A stretch of DNA of 64,000 bases, taken from NCBI RefSeq assembly GCF_015712165.1, contig NZ_JADPZX010000001.1, forward strand, positions 4,109,001 to 4,173,000. The letters are read 5' to 3'. The stretch comes from Streptomyces spinoverrucosus (GTDB lineage Bacteria > Actinomycetota > Actinomycetes > Streptomycetales > Streptomycetaceae). The notes under the pieces were generated by a model. The model saw only the letters and a list, made by a program, of their open reading frames with translations. It was not told where the DNA came from and searched no databases. Each line of letters opens with the position of its first letter. Position 1 is the stretch's first letter. Shown in pieces: positions 1-7,899 of this stretch. The position numbers and the translations under genes were made by a program.

Positions 1-246
1 CTGTTCGGCTTCGTCACCGCGCTCGCGTTCGTCCTGGCGTACGCCGCCGTGCGCGAGCTGGCCAAGCGGCTGCGGCGCGGGGCGCACGCGCTGGCCTGGG
101 CGGCCTTCTGGGGCGTCGCGTTCGGCTTCCTGTACAGCCAGACCGACTACAGCGTGCTGCGCTCGGCCTGCATGTCGCTGGTGGTCGCGGGGGCCGTGCT
201 GGCGGTGCTGTTCTACCGCTACTACACGCGCGGGAACACCGACTAG
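1..246 (+). CDS. C-terminal part of an integral membrane protein (5' end outside window)
   Basis: The frame is open from the first base and stops at 244-246. The visible 81 residues begin LFGFVTALAFVLAYAAV, a hydrophobic segment, then a basic stretch (KRLRRG). Two more hydrophobic segments follow (around AWAAFWGVAFGFLY and SLVVAGAVLAVLFY) and a short polar tail ending RGNTD. This is the end of a multi-spanning membrane protein, but I do not recognise the family. A GTG at 49 is only an internal codon, because the frame continues upstream without a stop. A strong hairpin at 311-344 probably ends its transcript. Confidence 0.6.
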   Translation: MFGFVTALAFVLAYAAVRELAKRLRRGAHALAWAAFWGVAFGFLYSQTDYSVLRSACMSLVVAGAVLAVLFYRYYTRGNTD

Positions 247-269
247 CGCCGATCCGTTCTCGCTCCTCG

Positions 270-314
270 ATCCAGGACACGCGTATCCAGGACGCACGTA
301 TCCGGGACGCACGT
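270..314. repeat. three tandem copies of a 15-bp repeat
   Basis: Units ATCCAGGACACGCGT (270-284), ATCCAGGACGCACGT (285-299) and ATCCGGGACGCACGT (300-314) follow each other without gaps. The last unit runs into the left arm of the terminator hairpin. The array lies in the 3' untranslated region of the first gene. Confidence 0.8.
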
Positions 315-344
315 GGACCCCGGCAGGATGGCCGGGGTCCACGT
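311..344 (+). terminator. factor-independent-type terminator hairpin
   Basis: ACGTGGACCCCGGC (311-324) pairs perfectly with GCCGGGGTCCACGT (331-344) around a 6-nt loop, and is followed by a pyrimidine-rich tail (CTTCCCTC). It sits 65 bp after the stop of the first gene. Confidence 0.75.
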
Positions 345-512
345 CTTCCCTCATCCCTCCACTCACCGGACGACGGACAGCACGCCCCGGTCGTCCGACG
401 AGGTCCCGAGAAACGCTTCCCTTCCAGGAAACACCCGTTCGGCCCAACCCTCCACCGGAGACACGGCCACCCGATTGCAGGCGCACCGCTCGCGGCGCCC
501 CCTGCTGGGCCG

Positions 513-1451
513 TTGCCTGAAAGGGTGTCCCCCAGGCCAGCTCACGCCCCCCGCCTGCGCGGCGCGTTGTCCGCCGCGCTGATCGCGCTGTGCTGCCTGC
601 TGGTCCCGCTCGCCGCCCTGGCCGCCTGGGCGGCGTACGGCCTCACCGACACCGGCCGTTACGTCCGCACGATGGCGCCGCTGGCCGGTGACCCGGCCGT
701 GCGGGACGCGGTCGCGGACACGCTCGGGGACGAGGTGGCACACCGGATCGACGGCACGCGGGGCGTCACGGGCCCGTTCGTGCGGGACGCGGTGCGCTCG
801 TTCACCCGGACCGACGCCTTCCGGGCGGGCTGGGACGCGGCGAACCGGGCCGCGCACGACGCCGTGCTGCGCGCCCTGCGCGACGACAACCGCCCCCGCG
901 CCGCCCCGGTCACCGTCGACCTGGCCCCGGTCACCACCAGCGTCAAACACCGACTCGCCGACGACAACGCGCCGTTGGCCCACCACATCCCGGTCCGCCA
1001 CACCGAGGTCGCGGTGCTCGCGCCCCACGAACTGGACCGGCTCCGAAAGGGATACGACGTGCTGGAAGTCGCCGCCCTCTGGCTGCCGGTCGCGGCGGTC
1101 ACCTTCGCCGTCGCCGGGATCACCGTCGCGACCTGCCGCCGCCGCGCGATCACCGCCACCGCCCTCGGCACGGCCCTCGGCGGCGCCCTGCTCGGCGCGG
1201 CCGTGGCACTCGGCCGCGCGCTCACCCTGTCCGACCTGCCCGCCTCGGTCTCCCGGCCCGCCGTCGGCGCGGTCTACGACGCCCTCACCGCGACCCTGCG
1301 CACCACGTCCTGGCTGCTCGTGGCGCTCGGCCTCACGGTCGCCCTGGCCACCTGGCTCACCGGCCGCTACGGCCATCTCGTACGACGTCGGCCAGCACCC
1401 GTGACGCCCGCTCCAGTTCCGGCTCAGCAGCCGACGCGAGCCCAAGCCTGA
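513..1451 (+). CDS. integral membrane protein of unknown function
   Basis: A protein of up to 312 residues. After a short basic N-terminus comes a strong hydrophobic segment (residues about 18-40, LIALCCLLVPLAALAAWAAY). A polar, probably extracytoplasmic domain of about 140 residues follows, then three closely spaced hydrophobic segments near residues 188-212, 218-240 and 265-287, and a Pro/Ala-rich tail. This one-plus-three topology is known from uncharacterised actinobacterial membrane proteins; I cannot name a function. The start is uncertain: TTG at 513 opens the longest frame, and GTG at 525 is an alternative; neither has a clear Shine-Dalgarno. The last 95 bp overlap the convergent MocR gene, which is unusual but both frames look genuine. 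Confidence 0.6.
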   Translation: MPERVSPRPAHAPRLRGALSAALIALCCLLVPLAALAAWAAYGLTDTGRYVRTMAPLAGDPAVRDAVADTLGDEVAHRIDGTRGVTGPFVRDAVRSFTRTDAFRAGWDAANRAAHDAVLRALRDDNRPRAAPVTVDLAPVTTSVKHRLADDNAPLAHHIPVRHTEVAVLAPHELDRLRKGYDVLEVAALWLPVAAVTFAVAGITVATCRRRAITATALGTALGGALLGAAVALGRALTLSDLPASVSRPAVGAVYDALTATLRTTSWLLVALGLTVALATWLTGRYGHLVRRRPAPVTPAPVPAQQPTRAQA

Positions 1452-2676
1452 CGGCGTCCGGCGTCCGGTGCACGCCTACGGCGAAGGCGGTCCCGGGCGT
1501 GACGGCGATGCCGTGCGCGGCGGCGGCCGCGGCGAAGGTGTCCGCCCGCCACGGCGCCGGCAGCTCCCACCAGGCGTAATAGGCCTGCGGATCGCTCCGT
1601 ACGGCGAAGTCGCCCAGCCACCGCCGGACGATTCGCTGCCGCCGCGCCGCGTCCGCCCGCTTGGCCGCCACCAGCCGCCGCACGGTTCCGTCCCCGAGCC
1701 ATCCCTCCGCCGCCCGCAGCGCGAACCGCCCCGCACTCCATCCCCCGGACCGGATCGCGCTCGCCACCGCGTCCACCCGCTCCGGCGGTACGACGAGAAA
1801 CCCGACGGTGAGTCCGGGCGCGACGCGCTTGGACAGACCGTCGACGACGTGGGTGAGGTGCGGCGCGTGGACGGCGAGGGGCGGCTCGGGCCGGAGGAAG
1901 GACCAGATGCGGTCCTCGACGATCGGGATGTCCAAGTCGCTCGCGGCCCGCGCCACCTGGCGCTTGCGTTCCTCGCTCATCGTCACCGACGTCGGGTTGT
2001 GCAGCGTCGGCTGGACGTAGAGCGCGGACAGGGGTGTGCCGCGGTGGGCGTCTGTCAGCGACTGGGGGAGGAGCCCGTCCTGGTCCATGGCGAGCGGCAC
2101 GAGGGTGATGCCGAGCCGGGCGGCGATCTCCTTCACCAGCGGATACGTCAGCTCCTCGACGCCGACCCGGCCGCCGGGCCGGACCAGGGAGGCGAGGGCG
2201 GCGGCGATCGCCTGCCGGGCGTTGCCGGTGAACAGCAGCCGGGCCGGATCGGGGCAGCCGAGGAGCGCGGCGGCGGCCTCGCGGGCCGGGGCCGTGCCGG
2301 CGGCGGCGGCCGGGCGGAGGGCCTCGGTGAGAGCGTGGGGGTCGAGGAGGGGTGCGAGGGCGGGGGCGAGGAGGGCGGACTGGCCGGGAGCGGTCGGGTA
2401 GTTGAGTTCGAGGTTGACGGGGGCGGTGGTCGACGGCTCGGCGAGCGCCCGTCCCCCTCGCGCGTCCGGCGTGGCCCGGACGAAGGTGCCGCGCCCGACC
2501 TCGCCCACCACCAGTCCCCGGCGCACGAGTTCGCCGTACACCCGCCCGGCCGTCGACGCGGCGATTCCGCGTCGCCGCGCGAACGCCCGCTGCGGAGGCA
2601 GCCGTTGGCCGGGCTTGAGCCGCCCGGCGGCGATGTCGGCGGCGATGCGGTCGGCCAGCGCCAGATAGTCGTCCAT
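1357..2676 (-). CDS. MocR-family transcriptional regulator (GntR HTH fused to aminotransferase fold)
   Basis: A 439-residue protein. Residues about 1-70 form a GntR-type winged helix (ADIAAGRLKPGQRLPPQRAF, then a VYGELVRRGL recognition region). The rest is a fold-type I PLP aminotransferase-like domain with HNPTS, VEDRIW and the PLP-lysine region GLSKRVAPGL. MocR proteins sense PLP or amine ligands and often regulate the neighbouring divergent gene. Here that is the alpha/beta hydrolase, and the 85-bp intergenic region holds a direct repeat typical of a MocR operator. The 3' end overlaps the convergent membrane-protein gene by 95 bp. The ligand is unknown; the family assignment is secure. Confidence 0.92.
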   Translation of the reverse strand: MDDYLALADRIAADIAAGRLKPGQRLPPQRAFARRRGIAASTAGRVYGELVRRGLVVGEVGRGTFVRATPDARGGRALAEPSTTAPVNLELNYPTAPGQSALLAPALAPLLDPHALTEALRPAAAAGTAPAREAAAALLGCPDPARLLFTGNARQAIAAALASLVRPGGRVGVEELTYPLVKEIAARLGITLVPLAMDQDGLLPQSLTDAHRGTPLSALYVQPTLHNPTSVTMSEERKRQVARAASDLDIPIVEDRIWSFLRPEPPLAVHAPHLTHVVDGLSKRVAPGLTVGFLVVPPERVDAVASAIRSGGWSAGRFALRAAEGWLGDGTVRRLVAAKRADAARRQRIVRRWLGDFAVRSDPQAYYAWWELPAPWRADTFAAAAAAHGIAVTPGTAFAVGVHRTPDAVRLGLASAAEPELERASRVLADVVRDGRSGR

Positions 2677-2693
2677 GTCGCCCGCCCTCGTCG

Positions 2694-2735
2694 GATCCTG
2701 ATTGCACCGAGGGCAAAGATCCTATTGCACCGAGG
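2694..2735. promoter_or_regulatory. probable MocR operator: two direct repeats
   Basis: GATCCTGATTGCACCGAGG (2694-2712) and GATCCTATTGCACCGAGG (2718-2735) are near-identical direct repeats whose conserved parts lie 24 bp apart. They sit between the divergent MocR and hydrolase starts. MocR regulators are known to bind direct repeats spaced by whole helical turns, so this is the likely operator for both genes. Confidence 0.65.
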
Positions 2736-2761
2736 AGTTGGGCGAGCCTAGGGTCGATCAC

Positions 2762-3544
2762 ATGACCTCCTTCCTCGCATACGAGGACAAAGGCGCCGAC
2801 ACGTCGTCCCGGCTGCCGCTCGTCCTCGTCCACGGCCACCCCTTCGACCGCACGATGTGGGCGCCGCAGATCGAGACGTTCGCCGCCGAGCGCCGCGTCA
2901 TCGCCCCCGACCTGCGGGGCTACGGCGCGTCCCCGGTCACCCCCGGCATCACCCCGCTCGCCCGCTTCGCGCAGGACATCGGGGCCCTGCTGGACGAGCT
3001 GAAGGTGGAGTCGTACGTGCTGGCCGGGCTGTCGATGGGCGGCCAGATCGCGATGGAGTGCTACGCCCGCTTCGGCGAGCACGTCCGGGGCCTGGTCCTG
3101 GCCGACACCTTCCCGGCGGCCGAGACACCGCAGGGCAGGCGCGCCCGCAACGCGACGGCGGACCGGCTGCTCCGGGAGGGCATGCGGGGGTACGCCGACG
3201 AGGTGCTGGGGAAAATGGTCGCCCCGTACGCGTCCGCCCAGGTCAAGACCCACGTCCACGGCATGATGACCGGTACCCCGCCGGAGGGCGCCGCGGCGGC
3301 CCTGCGCGGCCGGGCCGAACGCCCCGACTACCGCGAACTGCTGACCCGCGTCACGGTCCCGGCCCTGGTGGTGGTCGGCGCGGACGACGAGTACACGCCG
3401 GTGTCCGACGCCCGCGCCATGCACGCGGCCCTGCCCGACTCCACCCTCCACGTGATCGAGGGCGCGGCCCACATGCCGAACCTGGAACGCCCGGACGACT
3501 TCAACGCGGCGCTGCGGGAATTCCTGTCCCGCGTGGACGGGTGA
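2762..3544 (+). CDS. alpha/beta-fold hydrolase
   Basis: A 260-residue protein with the alpha/beta hydrolase signature. It has the oxyanion-hole region LVLVHGHPFD near residue 20, the nucleophile elbow AGLSMGGQ (Ser about residue 92), and the late acid and histidine region ending GAAHMPNLERPDDF. The family includes 3-oxoadipate enol-lactonase-like and haloperoxidase-like enzymes; the substrate cannot be told from sequence. I chose ATG 2762 over the longer TTG frame from 2702 because the extra residues would be encoded by the operator repeats. The gene is divergent from the MocR regulator and is its likely target. Confidence 0.88.
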   Translation: MTSFLAYEDKGADTSSRLPLVLVHGHPFDRTMWAPQIETFAAERRVIAPDLRGYGASPVTPGITPLARFAQDIGALLDELKVESYVLAGLSMGGQIAMECYARFGEHVRGLVLADTFPAAETPQGRRARNATADRLLREGMRGYADEVLGKMVAPYASAQVKTHVHGMMTGTPPEGAAAALRGRAERPDYRELLTRVTVPALVVVGADDEYTPVSDARAMHAALPDSTLHVIEGAAHMPNLERPDDFNAALREFLSRVDG

Positions 3545-3602
3545 CCTCCCGGCTGATCAATCAGCACAAACAACCGCAAGCCAGGCGGACCGGACGGTCA
3601 TA

Positions 3603-5558
3603 ATGGTCCCCATGTCCCGCGAGTTCCCCGTCAGTCTCACGCCGCCCGACTGGCTGGTCAGGAACCTCCGGGCGCAGCAGGCGCCGGTCAACCGGCCCGC
3701 CGTCGCCCGGGCGGCCGTCGCGATGGCGCTGCCGCTCGCCATCGGCCTCGCGATCGGCCGGCCCGCCTACGGCGCCCTCGCCTCCATGGGCGCCATGTTC
3801 GGCGTCATCAGCGACACGTCCGCCGCCTACCGGCTGCGGGTGCTCACCATCGCCGTGCCGCAGCTCTTCGGCGCCGTCGGCGTCACCCTCGGCACCCTCG
3901 TCCACGGCCAGGGCTGGATCGCCGTCGCCACCGTCACCGGCGTCGCGCTGGTCTCCGGGATGATCTCGACGATCGGCGCGATCTCCTCCGCATCGGGGCT
4001 GCTCCTGCTGCTGAACGCCGTGATCGGGGCGGCGCTGCCGCTGCCCGGCGAGTGGTGGACGGCGCCCCTGCTGCTGGCCGGCGGCGGGCTGCTCGTACTG
4101 CTCCTCGCCCTGCTCGCCTGGCCGCTGCGCTTCGGGCTCCCCGAACGCACCGCCGTCGCCGACACCTACCGGGCCGTCGCCGACCTGCTCGACGCCTGCG
4201 GCACCGACTCCGCGGTGGACTACGACGACGCCCGCCACCTGGCCACCCTCGCCCTCAACGAGGCCTACGACCTGGTCCTGTCCCACCGCGCCCACCATCA
4301 CGGCCGCAGCCCGGAACTGACCCGGCTGGTCGCCCAGTTGAACGCCGTCACCCCGGTCGTCGAGGCCGCCCCCGCCGTCCACCTCTGCGGCCGGCCCCTG
4401 CCGCCCGAGATCCCGGCGGCGACCCGCGCCATCGCCGACGCCGTGGAGTCCGGCCGCACCGAACCGCTCCCGCTCCACCTGCCGGCCCCCACCTGCGAGA
4501 CCGCCCGCGCGGTGGACCACGCCCTGCGCCACGCCGCCGACGTCGTCACCGCGCCGGAGGTCGACCCGCGCGGCATCGACGACCGCCTCGGCGGCCCCGC
4601 CGCCCTCGGCGTCCGTACCGCCCGGGCCGCCCGCAACGCCGTCCTGTCGGCCAACTCCTGGCGCTACGGGCTGCGCCTCGCCCTGTGCATCGGCATCGCC
4701 CAGGCCCTGGTCTCCCTCATCCCCTTCCCGCGCTCCTACTGGGTCGCCCTGACCGTCACGTTCGTCCTCAAGCCCGACTACGGCTCGGTCTTCTCCCGCG
4801 CCCTGCTGCGCGCGCTCGGCACGGTCGCCGGGCTGGTCGTCGCGGCGGCGGTGCTCGCGGAGGTGCCGCGCGGCTGGTGGGACGTAGCGGTCCTGCTGCT
4901 GCTCGCCCCGCTGATCCCGGCACTCACCCCGCGCGGGTACGGCTACCAGACCGCCGCCATCACGCCGGTGATCCTGCTCCTGTCCGACATCCTCAACCAG
5001 GAGGGCACCGACCTGCTGCTGCCCCGCCTCGTCGACTCCCTGATGGGCTGCGCGATCGCGCTGATCTTCGGGTATCTGCTGTGGCCGGAGAGCTGGCAGA
5101 CCCGGGTCGGCACCCGCCTCGCCGACGCGGTGGCGGACACGGCCCGCTACGTCGAGACCGCCTTCGCCGCCACGGCGGACCCCGCGGCCCGCGCCCGGAT
5201 GCGCCGCCGTCTGTACCGCGACCTGTCCGGCATCCGTACGGAGTTCCAGCGCGCCCTCACCGAGCCCCCGCCCACCGGCCGCCGCGCCGCCGCGTGGTGG
5301 CCGCTGGTCGTCGCCGTGGAACGCATCGTGGACGCGACGACGGCGGCGCGGGTCCGCATCAGACACGGATCCGCACCGCCGTCGAAGGCAGAGATCGACC
5401 AGGTGGCCCTGCAGCTGAGGGAACTCTCCGAGGGCCTGCGCGAGGCGGAGACCCTCACTCCCGTCCGCACCGACCTGACGGGCCCGGCGGGCAGCGTCCT
5501 GGAGCCGCTGCGACAGGAGGTGGCGGCGGCGCGAGCGATCGCGTCACCGCACACCTGA
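3603..5558 (+). CDS. FUSC-family membrane protein (aromatic-acid exporter type)
   Basis: A 651-residue protein with two hydrophobic halves, the pattern of the fusaric-acid-resistance/aromatic-acid exporter superfamily. Residues about 35-180 hold a first bundle of membrane segments (VAMALPLAIGLAIG and following). A cytoplasmic region of about 170 residues comes next, then a second bundle near residues 350-500 with the FUSC_2-like motif PFPRSYWVALTVTFVLKPDY. The C-terminal 150 residues are soluble and helical. Family members export aromatic acids or hydrophobic compounds; the substrate here is unknown. ATG 3603 is used, and a second ATG at 3612 is equally possible. It stands alone, with the phosphatase gene convergent 10 bp downstream. 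Confidence 0.82.
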   Translation: MVPMSREFPVSLTPPDWLVRNLRAQQAPVNRPAVARAAVAMALPLAIGLAIGRPAYGALASMGAMFGVISDTSAAYRLRVLTIAVPQLFGAVGVTLGTLVHGQGWIAVATVTGVALVSGMISTIGAISSASGLLLLLNAVIGAALPLPGEWWTAPLLLAGGGLLVLLLALLAWPLRFGLPERTAVADTYRAVADLLDACGTDSAVDYDDARHLATLALNEAYDLVLSHRAHHHGRSPELTRLVAQLNAVTPVVEAAPAVHLCGRPLPPEIPAATRAIADAVESGRTEPLPLHLPAPTCETARAVDHALRHAADVVTAPEVDPRGIDDRLGGPAALGVRTARAARNAVLSANSWRYGLRLALCIGIAQALVSLIPFPRSYWVALTVTFVLKPDYGSVFSRALLRALGTVAGLVVAAAVLAEVPRGWWDVAVLLLLAPLIPALTPRGYGYQTAAITPVILLLSDILNQEGTDLLLPRLVDSLMGCAIALIFGYLLWPESWQTRVGTRLADAVADTARYVETAFAATADPAARARMRRRLYRDLSGIRTEFQRALTEPPPTGRRAAAWWPLVVAVERIVDATTAARVRIRHGSAPPSKAEIDQVALQLRELSEGLREAETLTPVRTDLTGPAGSVLEPLRQEVAAARAIASPHT

Positions 5559-5568
5559 GGCCTGTCGC

Positions 5569-7641
5569 TCAGACGCCGATGTCGCAGCCGTCCTTGCGCC
5601 ACACGGCCACGACCGCGGGACGGTTGAGCTTGCCGGGCCCGTCGGGCCAGGCGCTCAGGGGCTTCTCGGCGGTCGCGCCGTCGAGCTCGCCCGGGTGCTG
5701 CACGGCGACCAGGACACGGCGGTCCTGCACGAGCGGACCGCAGGTCTCCGCGCCCTTCGGCACCGTCAGGAACTGCTTCAGCTCACCGCGCCGGTCACCG
5801 CGCGTGGCGACACCGAACAGACCGTCGTGCGAGCCGAGCTGCGCGCCGTCGGTGGAGATCCACAGGTTGCCGTAGTCGTCGAAGGCGACGTTGTCCGGGC
5901 AGGAGATCGGGCTGACGTCGTCCTTCGGGAACCCGGCGAAGTAGGTGGCCGGGTCGTTCGGGTCACCGGCGACCAGGAACAGCGACCAGGCGAACTTGGT
6001 GCTGTCGGCACGGTTCCAGCGCTCGGTCAGCTCCAGGATGTGCCCGTGCTTGTTGGCGTTGCGCGGGTTGGCCTCGTCCGCCTTGGCGTTCGTACCGACA
6101 CCGCGGTTGGAGTTGTTGGTGAGGGCGACGTACACCTTGCCGGTGTGCGGGTTGGGCTCGATGTCCTCGGGGCGGTCCATCTTCGTCGCGCCGACCTTGT
6201 CACCGGCGAGGCGGGTGAAGACGAACACCTCCTCGGCGGTCATGCCCTCGACGTGGGAGACCGCGCCCTTCGCCGTCGCCGTGGCCAGCGGAATCCACTC
6301 GCCGCTGCCGTCGAACTCACCGTCGCTCGGGAGCTTGCCGGTGCCGTCGATCTCCATCGCCGGGGAGTCACCGGTGAGCTTGGCGACGTAGAGCGTCCCC
6401 TCGTCGAGCAGCGAGAGGTTGTGCTCGCGCACGGCGCGGCTCGACCCCTTCTTCATCCGCTTGCTGCCGACGAACTTGTAGAAGTAGTCGAACCGCTCGT
6501 CGTCACCCGAGTAGACGACCGGCCGGCCGTCCTCGGTCAGCCGCACCGTCGCGCCCTCGTGCTTGAAGCGGCCGAGCGCGGTGTGCTTGCGCGGCGCGGA
6601 GTCGGGGTCGTACGGGTCGAGCTCGACGACGTAGCCGAAGCGGTGCACCTCGTTCGGCTCCTGGGCGACGTCGAAGCGCTTGTCGAAACGCTCCCACTTG
6701 CGCTCGGTGGCGCCGGTGCCGATGCCGTACCGCTTGTCCGTCGCCCGGCTGGAGTTGGCGAAGTACTGGTTGAAGTTCTCCTCGCCGTGCAGCGTGGTGC
6801 CCCACGGGGTGACGCCGCCGGCGCAGTTGTTGAGGGTGCCGAGGGCCTTGGTGCCGGTCGGGTCGGCGGAGGTCTTCAGCAGGTCGGAACCGGCGGCGGG
6901 GCCGGTGATCCGGAACTCGGTGGTGGCGGTGACACGCCGGTTGAGCGGGTGCCGGGTCACGGGGGTGAGCTTGCCGGTACGGCTCTCGCCCTCGACGACG
7001 ACGGCGGACAGACCGTGGGCGGCCCAGGCGATCTCGACCTGCTCCTTGGTCGGGTTGGCGGCGTCGTAGCCGCGGAACATCAGGATCTCGTCGGTGTACT
7101 CGTGGTTGGCGACGAGGATCTGGCGGCCCCGCTCGCCGGGCAGCGGCAGCAGCGCCAGGAAGTCGCAGTTGTACCCGAACTGACCGGCCTGGGCCTTGGC
7201 GGTCTGCTTCTCCGGGTCGAAGGCGGGCGCGCCGCGCAGGATGGGCTCGCCCCAGCGGATGACAACGTTCTGGCCATACCCGTCGGGGATGGTGACGGCG
7301 TCGTTGGTGTTCGGCGCGACGGGCGTGAAGCGCAGACCGCGGGCGCCCTTGCTCGGCTTGTTCGGCTTGTGCCAGCGGTCGGCGGGCGCGGCCTGGGCCT
7401 CGGGCGCGGCGGCGACGCTCGCGGCGGTGCCGGCGGCGGCGGCCGCGGTGACGACGGCGGCGGCGCGCATCACGCTACGGCGGCTCAGGGCGCCGGCGAT
7501 GACGTCGCCGACGTACGGGTTGGCGGTGGTGTTGGGCACCTCGTGGAAGCAGGCGTCACCACAGCGGAAACGGCAGGTCAGGGCGGACCGTCCACCCGCA
7601 TGCGAGTCATTCGTTCTAACGATAGGCAGCAGATTGCGCAC
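5569..7641 (-). CDS. phoX: PhoX-type secreted alkaline phosphatase (DUF839)
   Basis: A 690-residue protein of the PhoX/DUF839 family, calcium-iron phosphatases that release phosphate from organic esters outside the cell. An internal twin-arginine signal (LSRRSVMRAAAVVTAAA, about residues 53-70) with an Ala-rich stretch ending near PEAQAAP indicates Tat export. Family landmarks include NNCAGGVTPWGTTLHGEENF, GEWIPLATA, RPEDIEPNPHTGKVYVALTN and CPDNVAFDDYGNLWISTDG. The start is GTG at 7641 with GGGGAG upstream. The 11-bp-phased PHO box at 7715-7736, about 75 bp upstream, predicts induction by PhoP under phosphate limitation. The long N-terminal extension before the Tat motif is typical of actinobacterial homologues. 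Confidence 0.92.
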   Translation of the reverse strand: MRNLLPIVRTNDSHAGGRSALTCRFRCGDACFHEVPNTTANPYVGDVIAGALSRRSVMRAAAVVTAAAAAGTAASVAAAPEAQAAPADRWHKPNKPSKGARGLRFTPVAPNTNDAVTIPDGYGQNVVIRWGEPILRGAPAFDPEKQTAKAQAGQFGYNCDFLALLPLPGERGRQILVANHEYTDEILMFRGYDAANPTKEQVEIAWAAHGLSAVVVEGESRTGKLTPVTRHPLNRRVTATTEFRITGPAAGSDLLKTSADPTGTKALGTLNNCAGGVTPWGTTLHGEENFNQYFANSSRATDKRYGIGTGATERKWERFDKRFDVAQEPNEVHRFGYVVELDPYDPDSAPRKHTALGRFKHEGATVRLTEDGRPVVYSGDDERFDYFYKFVGSKRMKKGSSRAVREHNLSLLDEGTLYVAKLTGDSPAMEIDGTGKLPSDGEFDGSGEWIPLATATAKGAVSHVEGMTAEEVFVFTRLAGDKVGATKMDRPEDIEPNPHTGKVYVALTNNSNRGVGTNAKADEANPRNANKHGHILELTERWNRADSTKFAWSLFLVAGDPNDPATYFAGFPKDDVSPISCPDNVAFDDYGNLWISTDGAQLGSHDGLFGVATRGDRRGELKQFLTVPKGAETCGPLVQDRRVLVAVQHPGELDGATAEKPLSAWPDGPGKLNRPAVVAVWRKDGCDIGV

Positions 7642-7714
7642 CTTTTACTCCCCTTGCTTCCCCTTGTATCCAGCGTGACGGACGGTAGGAGCACGTTTGT
7701 GCGGGAGCGGGGCG

Positions 7715-7736
7715 ATTGAGTGAACGCCGCATGAAC
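7715..7736 (-). promoter_or_regulatory. PHO box (PhoP-binding direct repeats)
   Basis: On the minus strand, GTTCATGCGGC (7736-7726) is followed directly by GTTCACTCAAT (7725-7715). These are two 11-nt units that both start with GTTCA, matching the Streptomyces PHO-box format. It precedes the PhoX-type phosphatase gene, which makes PhoP control likely. Confidence 0.75.
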
Positions 7737-7899
7737 TGGAGGTATCTGTAAGGAAGTTGAGGGGCGTTGAAGTTTGTCCCACAACACGTCTTGGACCGAC
7801 CCTTGACGCGGACGCCGTCACCACTCCCTGGACCGCTAACCTTACGTGTCCGTCCTGGCCAGGGATTGACGGGGATAACTCACGCGAAGGGTTGCGCAC

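Noticed and set aside
1468..2751. Long plus-strand frame opposite the MocR gene
   Set aside because: It is the antisense shadow of a gene with clear HTH and PLP-domain motifs. Its composition is Gly/Arg-rich without any domain.
5695..7719. 674-codon plus-strand frame opposite the phosphatase gene
   Set aside because: Valine/Glycine/Arg-rich antisense frame typical of high-GC DNA. The minus-strand PhoX protein has a Tat signal, family motifs and a PHO box.
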